DNA from: C-114 sp963745405
GTDB taxonomy: Bacteria; Chloroflexota; Limnocylindria; Limnocylindrales; CSP1-4
Assembly (NCBI GenBank): GCA_963745405.1
Contig: CAVUWY010000002.1
Coordinates: 868,001-932,000, forward strand
Direction: 5' to 3'
Length of the DNA stretch: 64,000 nt
Both the position numbers and the translations under genes were made by a program. Of the stretch, positions 52,100 through 59,475 are shown piece by piece. The notes under the pieces were generated by a model. The model was not told the origin of the DNA. It did no database searches and was given only the letters and a program-made list of their open reading frames with translations. Position 1 is the stretch's first letter; each line of letters starts with the position of its first letter.

Positions 52100-54454
52100 T
52101 CAGCGCCAGGCGGATCGCGCCGCGTCCGGGTAGAGGCGGACCCGGCGGTACGGTTCGCGGCCGCGGGAGCGCGACACGAGGTTGGCACGCTCTGCCATCT
52201 GGTGCTGGAGCCGCCGGATATAGGCGTTCTGGGGCGACAGCTCGACCGGCTCGGAGCGGTGGATGACGATGTCGATCGCCTCCTCCGTCTCGCGCATGGC
52301 CGCCTCCCGCGGGTCCAGCTCGAGGGCGAAGATCGAGGTGAGGCTCGCCTGCATCTGCTGGGTCGTGTTCGCCTTCAGGACGTAGATCGGCATGGCCCGC
52401 TCCTCCGCCTCGCGGAGCATCGGCGTCTTCTGGCGATATTCGGTCTTGAGGGTCATGACGACGTCGGCGTCGTCCACATCGCGAGCGATGACGACCGGCA
52501 GCTGGAGCTCACGGACCGATTGCTCGAGCCGCTTGCGGCTGATGCCCTGGGGCAGGACGCGGAGCGTCGGCAGCGTGCCCGCACCCTCGACCCGGAGGAC
52601 CGGACCGGTCGTCTCGTCGCCGTCTTCCGGCTCCTCGGGTTCGAAGTCCTCGACCAGGCCGGAGACGAGGGCGAGGTCGGCCGCTGCGGCGACCTCCTCG
52701 GCGTTGATCGGCCCCGTCCCGTCCTCCGCCCTGAGGGCGCCGATCGCCCGGGCGGCCTGCTCGCGCCAGGCTCGCTGGCGCTCCCGCTCACGGGCGTCCT
52801 TCGCCCGCAGGTCTGGGGGAGCGACCGGCGCGGCCGGGATGGCCGGCGTGCCGCCGGCCCGCTCGAGCGGTCCCCGGTCGGCGATCGCACCGGCGACGAA
52901 GGGACGCTCATCCGGGGCGACGCTCAGGCCACCCGACCCACGCACACCGCCGTTGCCATGGGCGCCACCGTTGCTGCCTGGACGACCCGGACCACCGCCG
53001 CGATCGGCACCGGAGCGATCCGGGCCACCGCGATCCGGGCCACCGCGATCCGGGCCACCGCGATCCGAACCACCGGACGGCCCGTCGCCGGGACCGGCCT
53101 GCGGCGTCCGTTCACGGCCCGATCCACCGCGCGTCTGACGCCAGCCGCCGGTCGCGCCGGGTCGATAGCCGGGCCGGAATCCGCCTCGATCCGCCTCGCG
53201 GTAGCCGGCGCCGCCGTGGGCTCCCGTCCGATAGGCGCCCTCGCCGCGCCAGCCGGGCTCCATCCGCCACGGCTGTCCGGTCCCGATGAGACCGGCGAAC
53301 CGCTCGGCACCGAGCTGCTCGCGGGGCGAGGGACGGGGCCGAGACTGGGAGCGATGGACGCCCTCCTCGTCGCGCCAGCGGAGCTCGGGTGCGACCGCCT
53401 CGCCGCGGAGCAGCGCGTCGACGGTCTCGGCGACATCGCCGTGGACCATGACCCGCTCGCGGTCCTGGATCTCGATGATGACGTCGAAGGTCGGCGGCGC
53501 CTTGCGCTCGAGGACGCTCTTCTGGGTCCGCCGCCGACGGGCCTCCTCGTCGCCGAGGGTCACGCTCTGGATCCCGCCGATGAGGTCGGACAGGGTCGGG
53601 TTGAGCATGAGGTTGTCGAGGGTGTTGCCGTGGGCGGTGCCGATGAGCTGGACGCCTCGCTCGGCGATCGTCCGGGCGGCCTGGGCCTCGAGCTCGGTCC
53701 CGATCTCGTCGATGACGATGACCTGGGGCATGTGGTTCTCGACCGCCTCGATCATCACCTCGTGCTGCATCGACGGGGTGCGGACCTGCATCCGGCGGGC
53801 CTTGCCGATGGCCGGGTGGGGGATGTCGCCGTCGCCGGCGATCTCGTTCGAGGTGTCGACGACGACGACCCGCATACCGAGGTCGTCGGCGAGGACCCGG
53901 GCCGCCTCGCGCAGCATCGTCGTCTTGCCGATGCCGGGCCGGCCCATGATGAGGATCGAGCGGCCGCTCTCGACGAAGTCATCGATGATCTCGATCGTCC
54001 CGAAGACGGCCTTGCCGATCCGGCAGGTGAGTCCGACGACCTTGCCGCTCCGATTGCGGATGGCGCTGATGCGGTGGAGGGTCCGTTCGATGCCGGCCCG
54101 GTTGTCGTCGCCGAAGCTGCCGATGTGGTCGACGACGTGGGCGATGTCCGACTCGTCGATCTCCCGTTCGAGGAGGGTCACCTCGCTGTTCGGGAAGCGA
54201 GCCTCGGGCCGCCGGCCGAGGTCCATCACGACCTCGATGAGGGTCGACCGGTCGGGCAGGGCATGGACGGCCGCGACCACCTCGTCGGGGAGGGCCGACA
54301 GGAGCAGGTCGAGATCGTCCATGGACTCACGACCGCCGTCCATCGCCACCGCGTCGCCTCCGTCGTGCTGGAGCTGCTGCTTCGTTCGCCGCGATGGGCC
54401 GGTCGCCGGCGCCCGCGTCCGGGGCACCCGCGGGACCCGCTCAGGGCTCGTCAT
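52100..54454 (-). CDS. R3H domain P-loop ATPase (SpoIIIAA-like), nucleic-acid binding
   Basis: 784 residues. The AAA-type ATPase domain has Walker A G-R-P-G-I-G-K-T-T (residues 171-179), V-V-D-T-S-N-E-I-A-G-D-G-D, and Walker B V-I-V-I-D-E-I-G-T-E, as in SpoIIIAA and the chloroplast/cyanobacterial Ycf45 group. A Gly/Arg/Asp-rich low-complexity segment follows (about 400-530). The C-terminal R3H domain reads L-S-P-Q-N-A-Y-I-R-R-L-Q-H-Q-M-A and G-R-E-P-Y-R-R-V-R-L-Y-P, binding single-stranded nucleic acid. ATG 54454 forms ATGA with the GNAT-like gene, so the longer open frame upstream is not part of it. Cellular role unknown. Confidence 0.9.
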   Translation of the reverse strand: MTSPERVPRVPRTRAPATGPSRRTKQQLQHDGGDAVAMDGGRESMDDLDLLLSALPDEVVAAVHALPDRSTLIEVVMDLGRRPEARFPNSEVTLLEREIDESDIAHVVDHIGSFGDDNRAGIERTLHRISAIRNRSGKVVGLTCRIGKAVFGTIEIIDDFVESGRSILIMGRPGIGKTTMLREAARVLADDLGMRVVVVDTSNEIAGDGDIPHPAIGKARRMQVRTPSMQHEVMIEAVENHMPQVIVIDEIGTELEAQAARTIAERGVQLIGTAHGNTLDNLMLNPTLSDLIGGIQSVTLGDEEARRRRTQKSVLERKAPPTFDVIIEIQDRERVMVHGDVAETVDALLRGEAVAPELRWRDEEGVHRSQSRPRPSPREQLGAERFAGLIGTGQPWRMEPGWRGEGAYRTGAHGGAGYREADRGGFRPGYRPGATGGWRQTRGGSGRERTPQAGPGDGPSGGSDRGGPDRGGPDRGGPDRSGADRGGGPGRPGSNGGAHGNGGVRGSGGLSVAPDERPFVAGAIADRGPLERAGGTPAIPAAPVAPPDLRAKDARERERQRAWREQAARAIGALRAEDGTGPINAEEVAAAADLALVSGLVEDFEPEEPEDGDETTGPVLRVEGAGTLPTLRVLPQGISRKRLEQSVRELQLPVVIARDVDDADVVMTLKTEYRQKTPMLREAEERAMPIYVLKANTTQQMQASLTSIFALELDPREAAMRETEEAIDIVIHRSEPVELSPQNAYIRRLQHQMAERANLVSRSRGREPYRRVRLYPDAARSAWR
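53017..53076. repeat. 15-bp in-frame tandem repeat inside the R3H ATPase gene
   Basis: Four copies of GATCCGGGCCACCGC (last copy altered) start at 53017, 53032, 53047 and 53062. On the coding strand each gives five residues of the R-G-G-P-D type, producing an RGG-like tract. Repeat number is likely to vary between strains without breaking the frame. Confidence 0.88.
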
Positions 54455-55474
54455 CGGACCGCCGGCACGAGGGCCGTCTCCTCGACCCTGACGAGGGTCT
54501 CCTTCATGAGCAGGGTCACGGTCGACACCGAGCAGAAGCCCTCGGCCTCGAGGACTCGATCGACCGGATGCTCGTAGGTCCGGACGGGGGCGATGACGCC
54601 ATGGTCGTGGCGATGGTTGCCGTCCTTGGCCGTTCGGGCGGCGATGACTCCGAGGGCGAAGCTCACCAGCGGCGAGATATCGGCCCCGGGCCGGGCGAGG
54701 ACCTTGAGGTAGTGGGGCTGGTCCTCCTTGGCCACGCCGACCTGGACGAAGCCGTCGAGGAGCGTGCCGTCCGATCCGCCGCCCTGTGCCTCCTGGACGA
54801 ACGCCTCGACGTCGGCGAAGCGGAGGATCGGCGCGAGCGAGCTGCGCGGCACCCGCGAGGAGACCCCCTGCCGCTCCCAGTCGGCGATGCGGACCGCCTC
54901 GAGGCGCTGGACGGGCTGCGGGGTCGCGGTCGCGTAGAGCCGCGACAGGGCGACCGCGTCGAGGGCGACGGCCGGGCGGATGCCCGCCTTGCGCCGCCCG
55001 ATCATCGGACCATGGCTTCGGCAGATCGGTGTCGACCGAGCGCGAGAGGACGATCTCGTCGCCGTAGCGGGCGAATCCCGCCTGCATGAACAGGTCGACG
55101 TTGCCGTCGGCGTCGGCGCAGGCGACATGGAAGCGGACGGCGCCCCGGCGGGCGCCGTCGCGAAGGAGATGCTGGACGAGGCGGTAGCGGATGTCGCCGG
55201 CCTCGGCGTGCCCGATCGCGTCGAGCTCGACGATCGTCCACTCGTCGCGATGGCTCTCGCGCTCGACCCGCAGCAGCCCGCCGAGCCTGCCCTCGTCCTC
55301 GTAGACGTACAGCAGGTCGTGCGGGCTGAACGCCCCGAGCGGCAGGCGGAAGAGGCTGAACATCCCGATGGGCGGACCGCTCACCGGCAGGCCGAGCGAG
55401 CGGGTCAGCGCCTCGTCGTTCTGGCACAGCCGGGACAGCTCGCCGAGGGCGGCGAGGTCGGTCAGGCGGGCCAT
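54451..55474 (-). pseudogene. GNAT-like acetyltransferase gene, frame broken by one extra base near 54985-55015
   Basis: The first part (M-A-R-L-T-D-L-A-A-L-G-E-L-S-R, R-D-E-W-T-I-V-E-L-D-A-I-G, R-Y-R-L-V-Q-H-L-L-R-D-G-A-R-R-G-A) and the second part (V-A-L-S-R-L-Y-A-T-A-T-P-Q-P-V-Q-R, P-H-Y-L-K-V-L-A-R-P-G-A-D, V-L-E-A-E-G-F) look like the two halves of a 340-residue protein with acetyltransferase-type helices and strands. They lie in frames that differ by one extra base between about 54985 and 55015. The gene sits between pdxT and the R3H ATPase, overlapping the latter by four bases. Function is not established, and the GNAT label rests on general pattern only. Confidence 0.65.
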
Positions 55475-55496
55475 CCGGACTTGGCGGGCGGTCGAC

Positions 55497-56136
55497 TCAT
55501 CGAGCCGACTCCGTCCGACGGGTCGGATGATGGCGGCGGCCGCTGCCCTCGCCCGGATCGTCGTGCTCGGCGGCCATCGTCGCCACGAGGCGGTGGAAGC
55601 GCGTCTCCCCGGCGAGCTCGGGGTGGAACGCGGTGGCGATGATGTTGCGCTCCCGGACGGCGACGATCCGGCCGTCGTCGAGGCGGGCGAGGATGTCGAC
55701 GCCGGGGCCGGTCACGTCGATGATCGGGGCCCGGATGAAGACGCCGTGGACGGGCCGGTCGCCGAGGATCGGCACGTCGATGTCGGCCTCGAACGAGTCG
55801 AGCTGGCGGCCGAATGCGTTGCGCTCGACGCGTGACGTCGAGGAGCGGCAGGACCGGCGGGTCGCCGCCGCCGATCTCCCGGGCGAGGAGGATCATCCCG
55901 GCGCACGTCCCGAACAGCGGCGCGCCGGAGGCGGCGAGCCGGAGGATCGGCTCGCGCAGCTCCCAGCGATCGATGAGCCGGCGCATCGCCGTGCTCTCGC
56001 CGCCGGGCAGGACGAGCCCGCTGACGCCGTCGAGGTCGGCGGGCAGCCGGACTTCGACCGACTCGACGCCGATGGCGTCGAACGTTCGGACGTGCTCGAT
56101 GAAGGCGCCCTGGAGGGCCAGGACCCCGATCTTCAT
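55497..56136 (-). pseudogene. pdxT: Pyridoxal 5'-phosphate synthase glutaminase PdxT, frameshifted at 55830
   Basis: Supplies ammonia to PdxS. M-K-I-G-V-L-A-L-Q-G-A-F-I-E-H, L-V-L-P-G-G-E-S-T-A-M-R-R and F-G-T-C-A-G-M-I-L-L-A (nucleophilic Cys) lie in one frame. After L-L-D-V-T the frame shifts, and H-G-V-F-I-R-A-P and the His/Glu region A-F-H-P-E-L follow in the next frame. Deleting base 55830 restores V-E-R-N-A-F-G-R-Q and gives 212 residues. It lies 47 bases after pdxS. Confidence 0.9.
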
Positions 56137-56183
56137 CGTCGATCGCGCTCCCGAGCGCCGGCGGGGGCCGGCTGCCGCTGCGC

Positions 56184-57075
56184 CTACCAACCCCGGACGG
56201 CGAGTCGCTCGTGCTCGGGTATCGCCTCGAGAGCGATGCCGCGCATCGGGGCGCCGAGCCCCTTGCTGACCTCGGCGAGGATCTTCGGGTCGTCGAAGTG
56301 GGTCGTGGCCTGGACGATCGCGTTGGCCATCCGAGCCGGGTCCTCGCTCTTGAAGATGCCCGAGCCGACGAAGACGCCCTCGGCACCGAGCTGCATCGCC
56401 AGGGCCGCGTCGGCCGGGGTCGCGATGCCGCCGGCGACGAAGTTGACGACCGGCAGCTTGCCGTCCCGGCGCGACCTGGCGGACCAGCGTCGAGCGGCGC
56501 CTGGAGCTCCTTGGCCGCGACGAACAGCTCGTCCTCGCGCATGCCGCTGGAGCCGGCGGATCTCGGCGTTCACCGTCCGGATGTGGCGGACGGCCTCGAC
56601 GATGTTGCCGGTCCCGGCCTCGCCCTTCGTCCGCATCATCGCGGCGCCCTCGCTGATCCGGCGGAGCGCCTCGCCGAGGTTCCGGCGAGCCGCACACGAA
56701 CGGCACCTTGAAGGCGTGCTTGTCGATGTGGTTGCTCTCGTCGGCCGGGGTGAGGACCTCGGACTCGTCGATGTAGTCGACGCCGAGGGCCTCGAGGATC
56801 TGGGCTTCGACGAAGTGGCCGATGCGGGCCTTGGCCATCACCGGGATCGAGACGGCGGCCATGATCCCCTCGATCATGGTCGGGTCGCTCATCCGGGCGA
56901 CGCCGCCGGCGGCGCGGATGTCGCTCGGGACGCGCTCGAGGGCCATGACGGCGACCGCGCCGGCATCTTCGGCGATCTTGGCGTGGTCGGCGGTGACGAC
57001 GTCCATGATGACGCCGCCCTTGAGCATCTGGGCGAGGCCCGTCTTCGTGGCCCAGGTGGACGTTTCGACGGTCAT
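56184..57075 (-). pseudogene. pdxS: Pyridoxal 5'-phosphate synthase subunit PdxS, four +1 frameshifts
   Basis: The synthase subunit that builds PLP from ribose-5-phosphate, glyceraldehyde-3-phosphate and ammonia. All conserved blocks are present but in rotating frames: G-G-V-I-M-D-V-V, A-V-M-A-L-E-R-V-P-S-D-I-R, then M-M-R-T-K-G-E-A-G-T-G-N, M-R-E-D-E-L-F-V-A-A-K-E-L, and P-V-V-N-F-A-A-type V-N-F-V-A-G-G-I-A-T-P-A-D-A. One extra base each within 56685-56688 and 56543-56546 and at 56488 and 56469 explains every shift; without them the protein is 295 residues, the normal size. As sequenced it cannot make PdxS. Confidence 0.92.
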
Positions 57076-57234
57076 GCTGCGGGGTACTCCGGACTGCCGC
57101 GCGCTCGCTGCCCGCCGTGCTGGCCCCGGGGTCCTCGCCCGTTCGAGTCGGTCGGGTCACCGCGCGCGCTCCCGATTATCGCACGCGCGCTCTCAGGGAC
57201 CCGTCGAGGCTTCCGACTCGTGCGCCGGTGCCGT

Positions 57235-57394
57235 CGGCGCTCGTGTCCTCGTGCGCCGGCCGCGCTCGTGCCGGCTGCGACGCCGGCCCCCGCTCGTGCC
57301 CTCGTGCGCCGGCCCCCGCTCGTGTCCTCGTGCGCCGGCCCCCCCTCGTGCCGGATACCACGCCGGCCCCCGCTCGTGCCGGATACCACGCCGG
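57235..57394. repeat. Six imperfect 25-28-bp tandem repeats upstream of pdxS
   Basis: Units begin near 57235, 57260, 57287, 57313, 57339 and 57367. Each has CGCTCGTG (or CCCTCGTG) near its start and GCCGG at its end; two inner variants alternate, one with CCTCGTGC and one with GGATACCAC. No spacer separates units, so it is not CRISPR. The surrounding 519-base gap (57076-57594) otherwise shows only the palindromes listed separately; 57076-57234 holds nothing I recognise. Confidence 0.8.
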
Positions 57395-57514
57395 ATGGTG
57401 GTATCCACGTATCGGGGCAACGTTGGAGTCGATCACCACCCGTGGTGGTACCGCGAACATGGTCTGCCACGAGCCGAAGCCGGGCCCCGCGTCTAACACC
57501 ACCACGGGTGGTGG
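57381..57514. promoter_or_regulatory. Cluster of three palindromes upstream of pdxS
   Basis: GGATACCAC (57381-57389) and GTGGTATCC (57398-57406) form a perfect 9-bp inverted repeat. CACCAC-CC-GTGGTG at 57434-57447, and the same palindrome in reverse orientation with 7-bp arms at 57499-57514, follow. All share CCAC/GTGG half-sites, suggesting binding sites of one regulator or RNA hairpins. They lie between the GbsR-type regulator (ends 57595) and pdxS (starts 57075). Confidence 0.5.
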
Positions 57515-57594
57515 ATGACACGGGGATCGCACTCGGACCCCTCGGATGGGCCGCGGCGGCCCACCGGCACAGGCTTCCCGCGATCAGGCCGCCG

Positions 57595-58335
57595 TCAGCG
57601 GCCGACCGTCCGAACGACACCGGCGATGAGCTTCGTCGCCCGTCGGGCACCGGCCGGTGAGAGGCGACTCATCGCGTCGAGGAGCGGAACAACGTCCTCG
57701 TCCGGGATCGTCACGAGGAGCCGGACGAGGCGAAGGGCCGTCTCGTCCGGGACCCGGCCGATGAGCCGCAGGGCACGTTCGAGCTCGCGCGGTTCGAGCT
57801 GGGGGACGATCCCGATCGCCCGGTCGAACAGCAGGACGAAGTCGTTGAACGAGGTCAGCCAGTCGCGAAGGGCGACCAGCTCGGCGTCGTCGGGGTTCTC
57901 GGCGGCCGCGCGGGTGGCCTCCGCGACCGCGGTTCCGAGGGTCGCCACGATCGGGTCGCCCTCGCGAAGCTTGCGGTGGGCGACGACCCGCCCGAACCAG
58001 CGCCAGTGGTCGCCGATCGCCGAGTAGGCGACGCCGGGCGGCCCGCGTCGGCCGACCCGCCGCGGCTCCGGGACGCGCTCGACGAGCCCCCACGCCTCCG
58101 ACTCGGCGAGGGCCATGCTGGCCGCCCGGTGGCTGAGGCCGAGCGCCTCGCGGACCTCGCGCTCGGTGAGGGGTGCCTGACGGGACAGCAGGTAGCCGTG
58201 GACGCGGGCGATAGCCGGAGCGACGCCCCAGGCCGCGCCCATCTCGCCCCAGGCGTCGGCGAGCCCGCGGCGGATCACCTCGGCCCGCTCCGATGGGAGC
58301 CCCGGGCCCGTCCCGCCAATCCGTGGTGCCGTCAC
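57595..58335 (-). CDS. GbsR/MarR family transcriptional regulator
   Basis: 246 residues. The winged helix-turn-helix occupies about residues 35-105: I-A-R-V-H-G-Y-L-L-S-R-Q-A-P-L-T-E-R-E-V, then L-G-L-S-H-R-A-A-S-M-A-L-A-E-S-E-A-W-G-L-V-E-R. The pattern matches GbsR-type regulators, which sense osmolytes or other small molecules in Bacillus. A helical C-terminal region follows, longer than usual. GTG 58335 has GGAGG six bases upstream. It is divergent from a small membrane protein with a 16-bp palindrome between the two, so autorepression and control of that gene are likely. Confidence 0.88.
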   Translation of the reverse strand: MTAPRIGGTGPGLPSERAEVIRRGLADAWGEMGAAWGVAPAIARVHGYLLSRQAPLTEREVREALGLSHRAASMALAESEAWGLVERVPEPRRVGRRGPPGVAYSAIGDHWRWFGRVVAHRKLREGDPIVATLGTAVAEATRAAAENPDDAELVALRDWLTSFNDFVLLFDRAIGIVPQLEPRELERALRLIGRVPDETALRLVRLLVTIPDEDVVPLLDAMSRLSPAGARRATKLIAGVVRTVGR

Positions 58336-58358
58336 GAACCGCCTCCGAAACCTGCGAC

Positions 58359-58389
58359 TTGACAGTAGCGCGTTATCAGCTCATAACTT
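58359..58389. promoter_or_regulatory. Divergent promoter with 16-bp operator palindrome
   Basis: TTGACA at 58359-58364 (exact -35) and TAACTT at 58384-58389 (19-base spacer) read toward the membrane protein gene. Between and overlapping them, GTTATCAGCTCATAAC (58372-58387) is a dyad with 14 of 16 symmetric positions. On the minus strand TACTGT (58362-58367) can be the -10 of the regulator gene. Binding of the GbsR-type protein at the dyad would cover both promoters. Confidence 0.6.
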
Positions 58390-58439
58390 GCTAGGTCACG
58401 GTAGCACATGAGCCCTGCGCGGCTCGATCGGAGATCCCG

Positions 58440-59027
58440 ATGGAAACCACCGCTCCTATCATCGCCCTGGCGGCCGCCGAGATGTGGGTCCACCCGGGCA
58501 CCGACACGCCGGTGGGTCCGGCGGAGGTGGCAGAAGCGCGCCATCTGGGCCTGACGCTCGGCGTCCTCATCGCCTTGGCGTGCGACGCGGTCGGGATCCT
58601 GCTGGCGGTCGCATCGAACCCGGCGTTGCTTCTCTCGCCCTCTGGTGGTCTGTCCGATCTCCTCGTGGCCATGGTGGTCGGGACTGTTCCGGTGCTCGCC
58701 GCGGCTCCGGTGGGGTGGCTGGTCGGGCCACAGGTCGCCCGTTCGGAACCCCTCGGCTCCGTCGGGGCGGCTGTGCTGCTGGCCATCGGCACGATGCTCG
58801 TCGGCGACGTGATCGTGTCGTCGATCTGGACGCTCGGCGCGATCGCCAGCCAGCGCGGTGGCGAGGCCACTGCTGCCGTCGACCTCCTGGTGACGCTCAT
58901 CATCCTGGGAGCGATCGTCGTCGGCCCGTTAGTGATCGCCTTCTCGACGCTGCCCGCGGCCGTCGTCTGGGTCGTCGCCTTCAGGGTGGTCTGGCGAAGA
59001 CGGGTCGGTGTCACCCGACGTTCCTAG
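58440..59027 (+). CDS. Small polytopic membrane protein, regulator-linked
   Basis: 195 residues with about four hydrophobic helices (near 38-58, 72-95, 108-132 and 148-178) and a basic end W-R-R-R-V-G-V-T-R-R. No family recognised. ATG 58440 follows GGAGA at five bases. Its divergent position from a GbsR/MarR regulator with a shared palindromic promoter suggests it is the main regulated target. Its stop overlaps the stop of the convergent XRE gene within CTAG (59024-59027). Confidence 0.68.
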   Translation: METTAPIIALAAAEMWVHPGTDTPVGPAEVAEARHLGLTLGVLIALACDAVGILLAVASNPALLLSPSGGLSDLLVAMVVGTVPVLAAAPVGWLVGPQVARSEPLGSVGAAVLLAIGTMLVGDVIVSSIWTLGAIASQRGGEATAAVDLLVTLIILGAIVVGPLVIAFSTLPAAVVWVVAFRVVWRRRVGVTRRS

Positions 59028-59371
59028 GACCGGCGGTCGAGTTCCTCCCGCTCGGCCACCCGGCGAAGCCGCCAGACCTCGACCATCGCGCAGTCGTCGG
59101 CGATCCCCAGCTCGAGGAGTCCGCCCGGGGTCATGTCCAGACGCTGTCGGATCTGGCTTCGGTCGCTGCCGATGCCGAGTCGCGGCATCGACTCCAGGCC
59201 GAATCCGCAGGCCTCCAGCAATCGGTCCAGCGTCCCGACCCGCGGATCCGCCCGTCCGCGCTCGATCCGGGCGATGGTCTCCTGGGGGATGCCGGCGGCG
59301 GCCGACAGCTGACGCTGGGTGAACCCCGCCTGCCGCCTCGCGTGGAGCACCATCCGGCCGGCCATGGACAT
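59024..59371 (-). CDS. XRE family helix-turn-helix regulator
   Basis: 115 residues. A Cro/C1-type HTH fills residues 1-65: H-A-R-R-Q-A-G-F-T-Q-R-Q-L-S-A-A-A-G-I-P-Q-E-T-I-A-R-I-E-R-G, with L-D-R-L-L-E-A-C-G-F. A short tail of about 50 residues (L-L-E-L-G-I-A-D-D-C-A-M-V) follows. It has the form of toxin-antitoxin antitoxins, but no toxin gene is adjacent. ATG 59371 stands seven bases after a perfect AGGAGG. A palindrome just upstream suggests self-repression. Confidence 0.85.
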   Translation of the reverse strand: MSMAGRMVLHARRQAGFTQRQLSAAAGIPQETIARIERGRADPRVGTLDRLLEACGFGLESMPRLGIGSDRSQIRQRLDMTPGGLLELGIADDCAMVEVWRLRRVAEREELDRRS

Positions 59372-59383
59372 CGCGATACCTCC

Positions 59384-59425
59384 TGATGACGTTTACATCA
59401 TCAACCTGCAAAGCCACCCGGTCAA
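59384..59425 (-). promoter_or_regulatory. Promoter and operator of the XRE gene
   Basis: On the minus strand TTGACC (59420-59425), a 17-base spacer and GATGAT (59397-59402) form a housekeeping-type promoter. TGATG (59384-59388) and CATCA (59396-59400) make an inverted repeat with a 7-base centre, overlapping the -10 and the transcription start, where a repressor would block. A conventional -35/-10 pair is unusual in this window. Confidence 0.6.
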
Positions 59426-59462
59426 CAGATGGAGTAGACCCGGCCCGAGCGGGTCCGCCGCG

Positions 59463-59468
59463 TATCAT
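59463..59468 (+). promoter_or_regulatory. -10 box (TATCAT) of leaderless carboxyltransferase promoter
   Basis: TATCAT ends 7 bases before ATG 59476. This argues for that ATG and against the earlier in-frame ATG at 59386, which sits in the XRE operator. Confidence 0.6.
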
Positions 59469-59475
59469 CGGGAGC

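Noticed and set aside
50897..54577. 1226-codon plus-strand open frame
   Set aside because: It crosses several real genes on both strands and matches no family; a shadow of high GC.
57235..57394. CRISPR array
   Set aside because: The repeats abut without unique spacers and no cas gene is present.
57076..57594. Riboswitch ahead of pdxS
   Set aside because: No known aptamer core is recognisable; the region is repeats and simple palindromes.
59024..59371. Complete toxin-antitoxin pair
   Set aside because: No RelE, HigB, HipA or other toxin-like ORF lies next to the XRE gene.
59386..59475. Upstream ATG as start of the carboxyltransferase
   Set aside because: It lies in the XRE operator and gives a non-conserved head; the TATCAT box favours ATG 59476.
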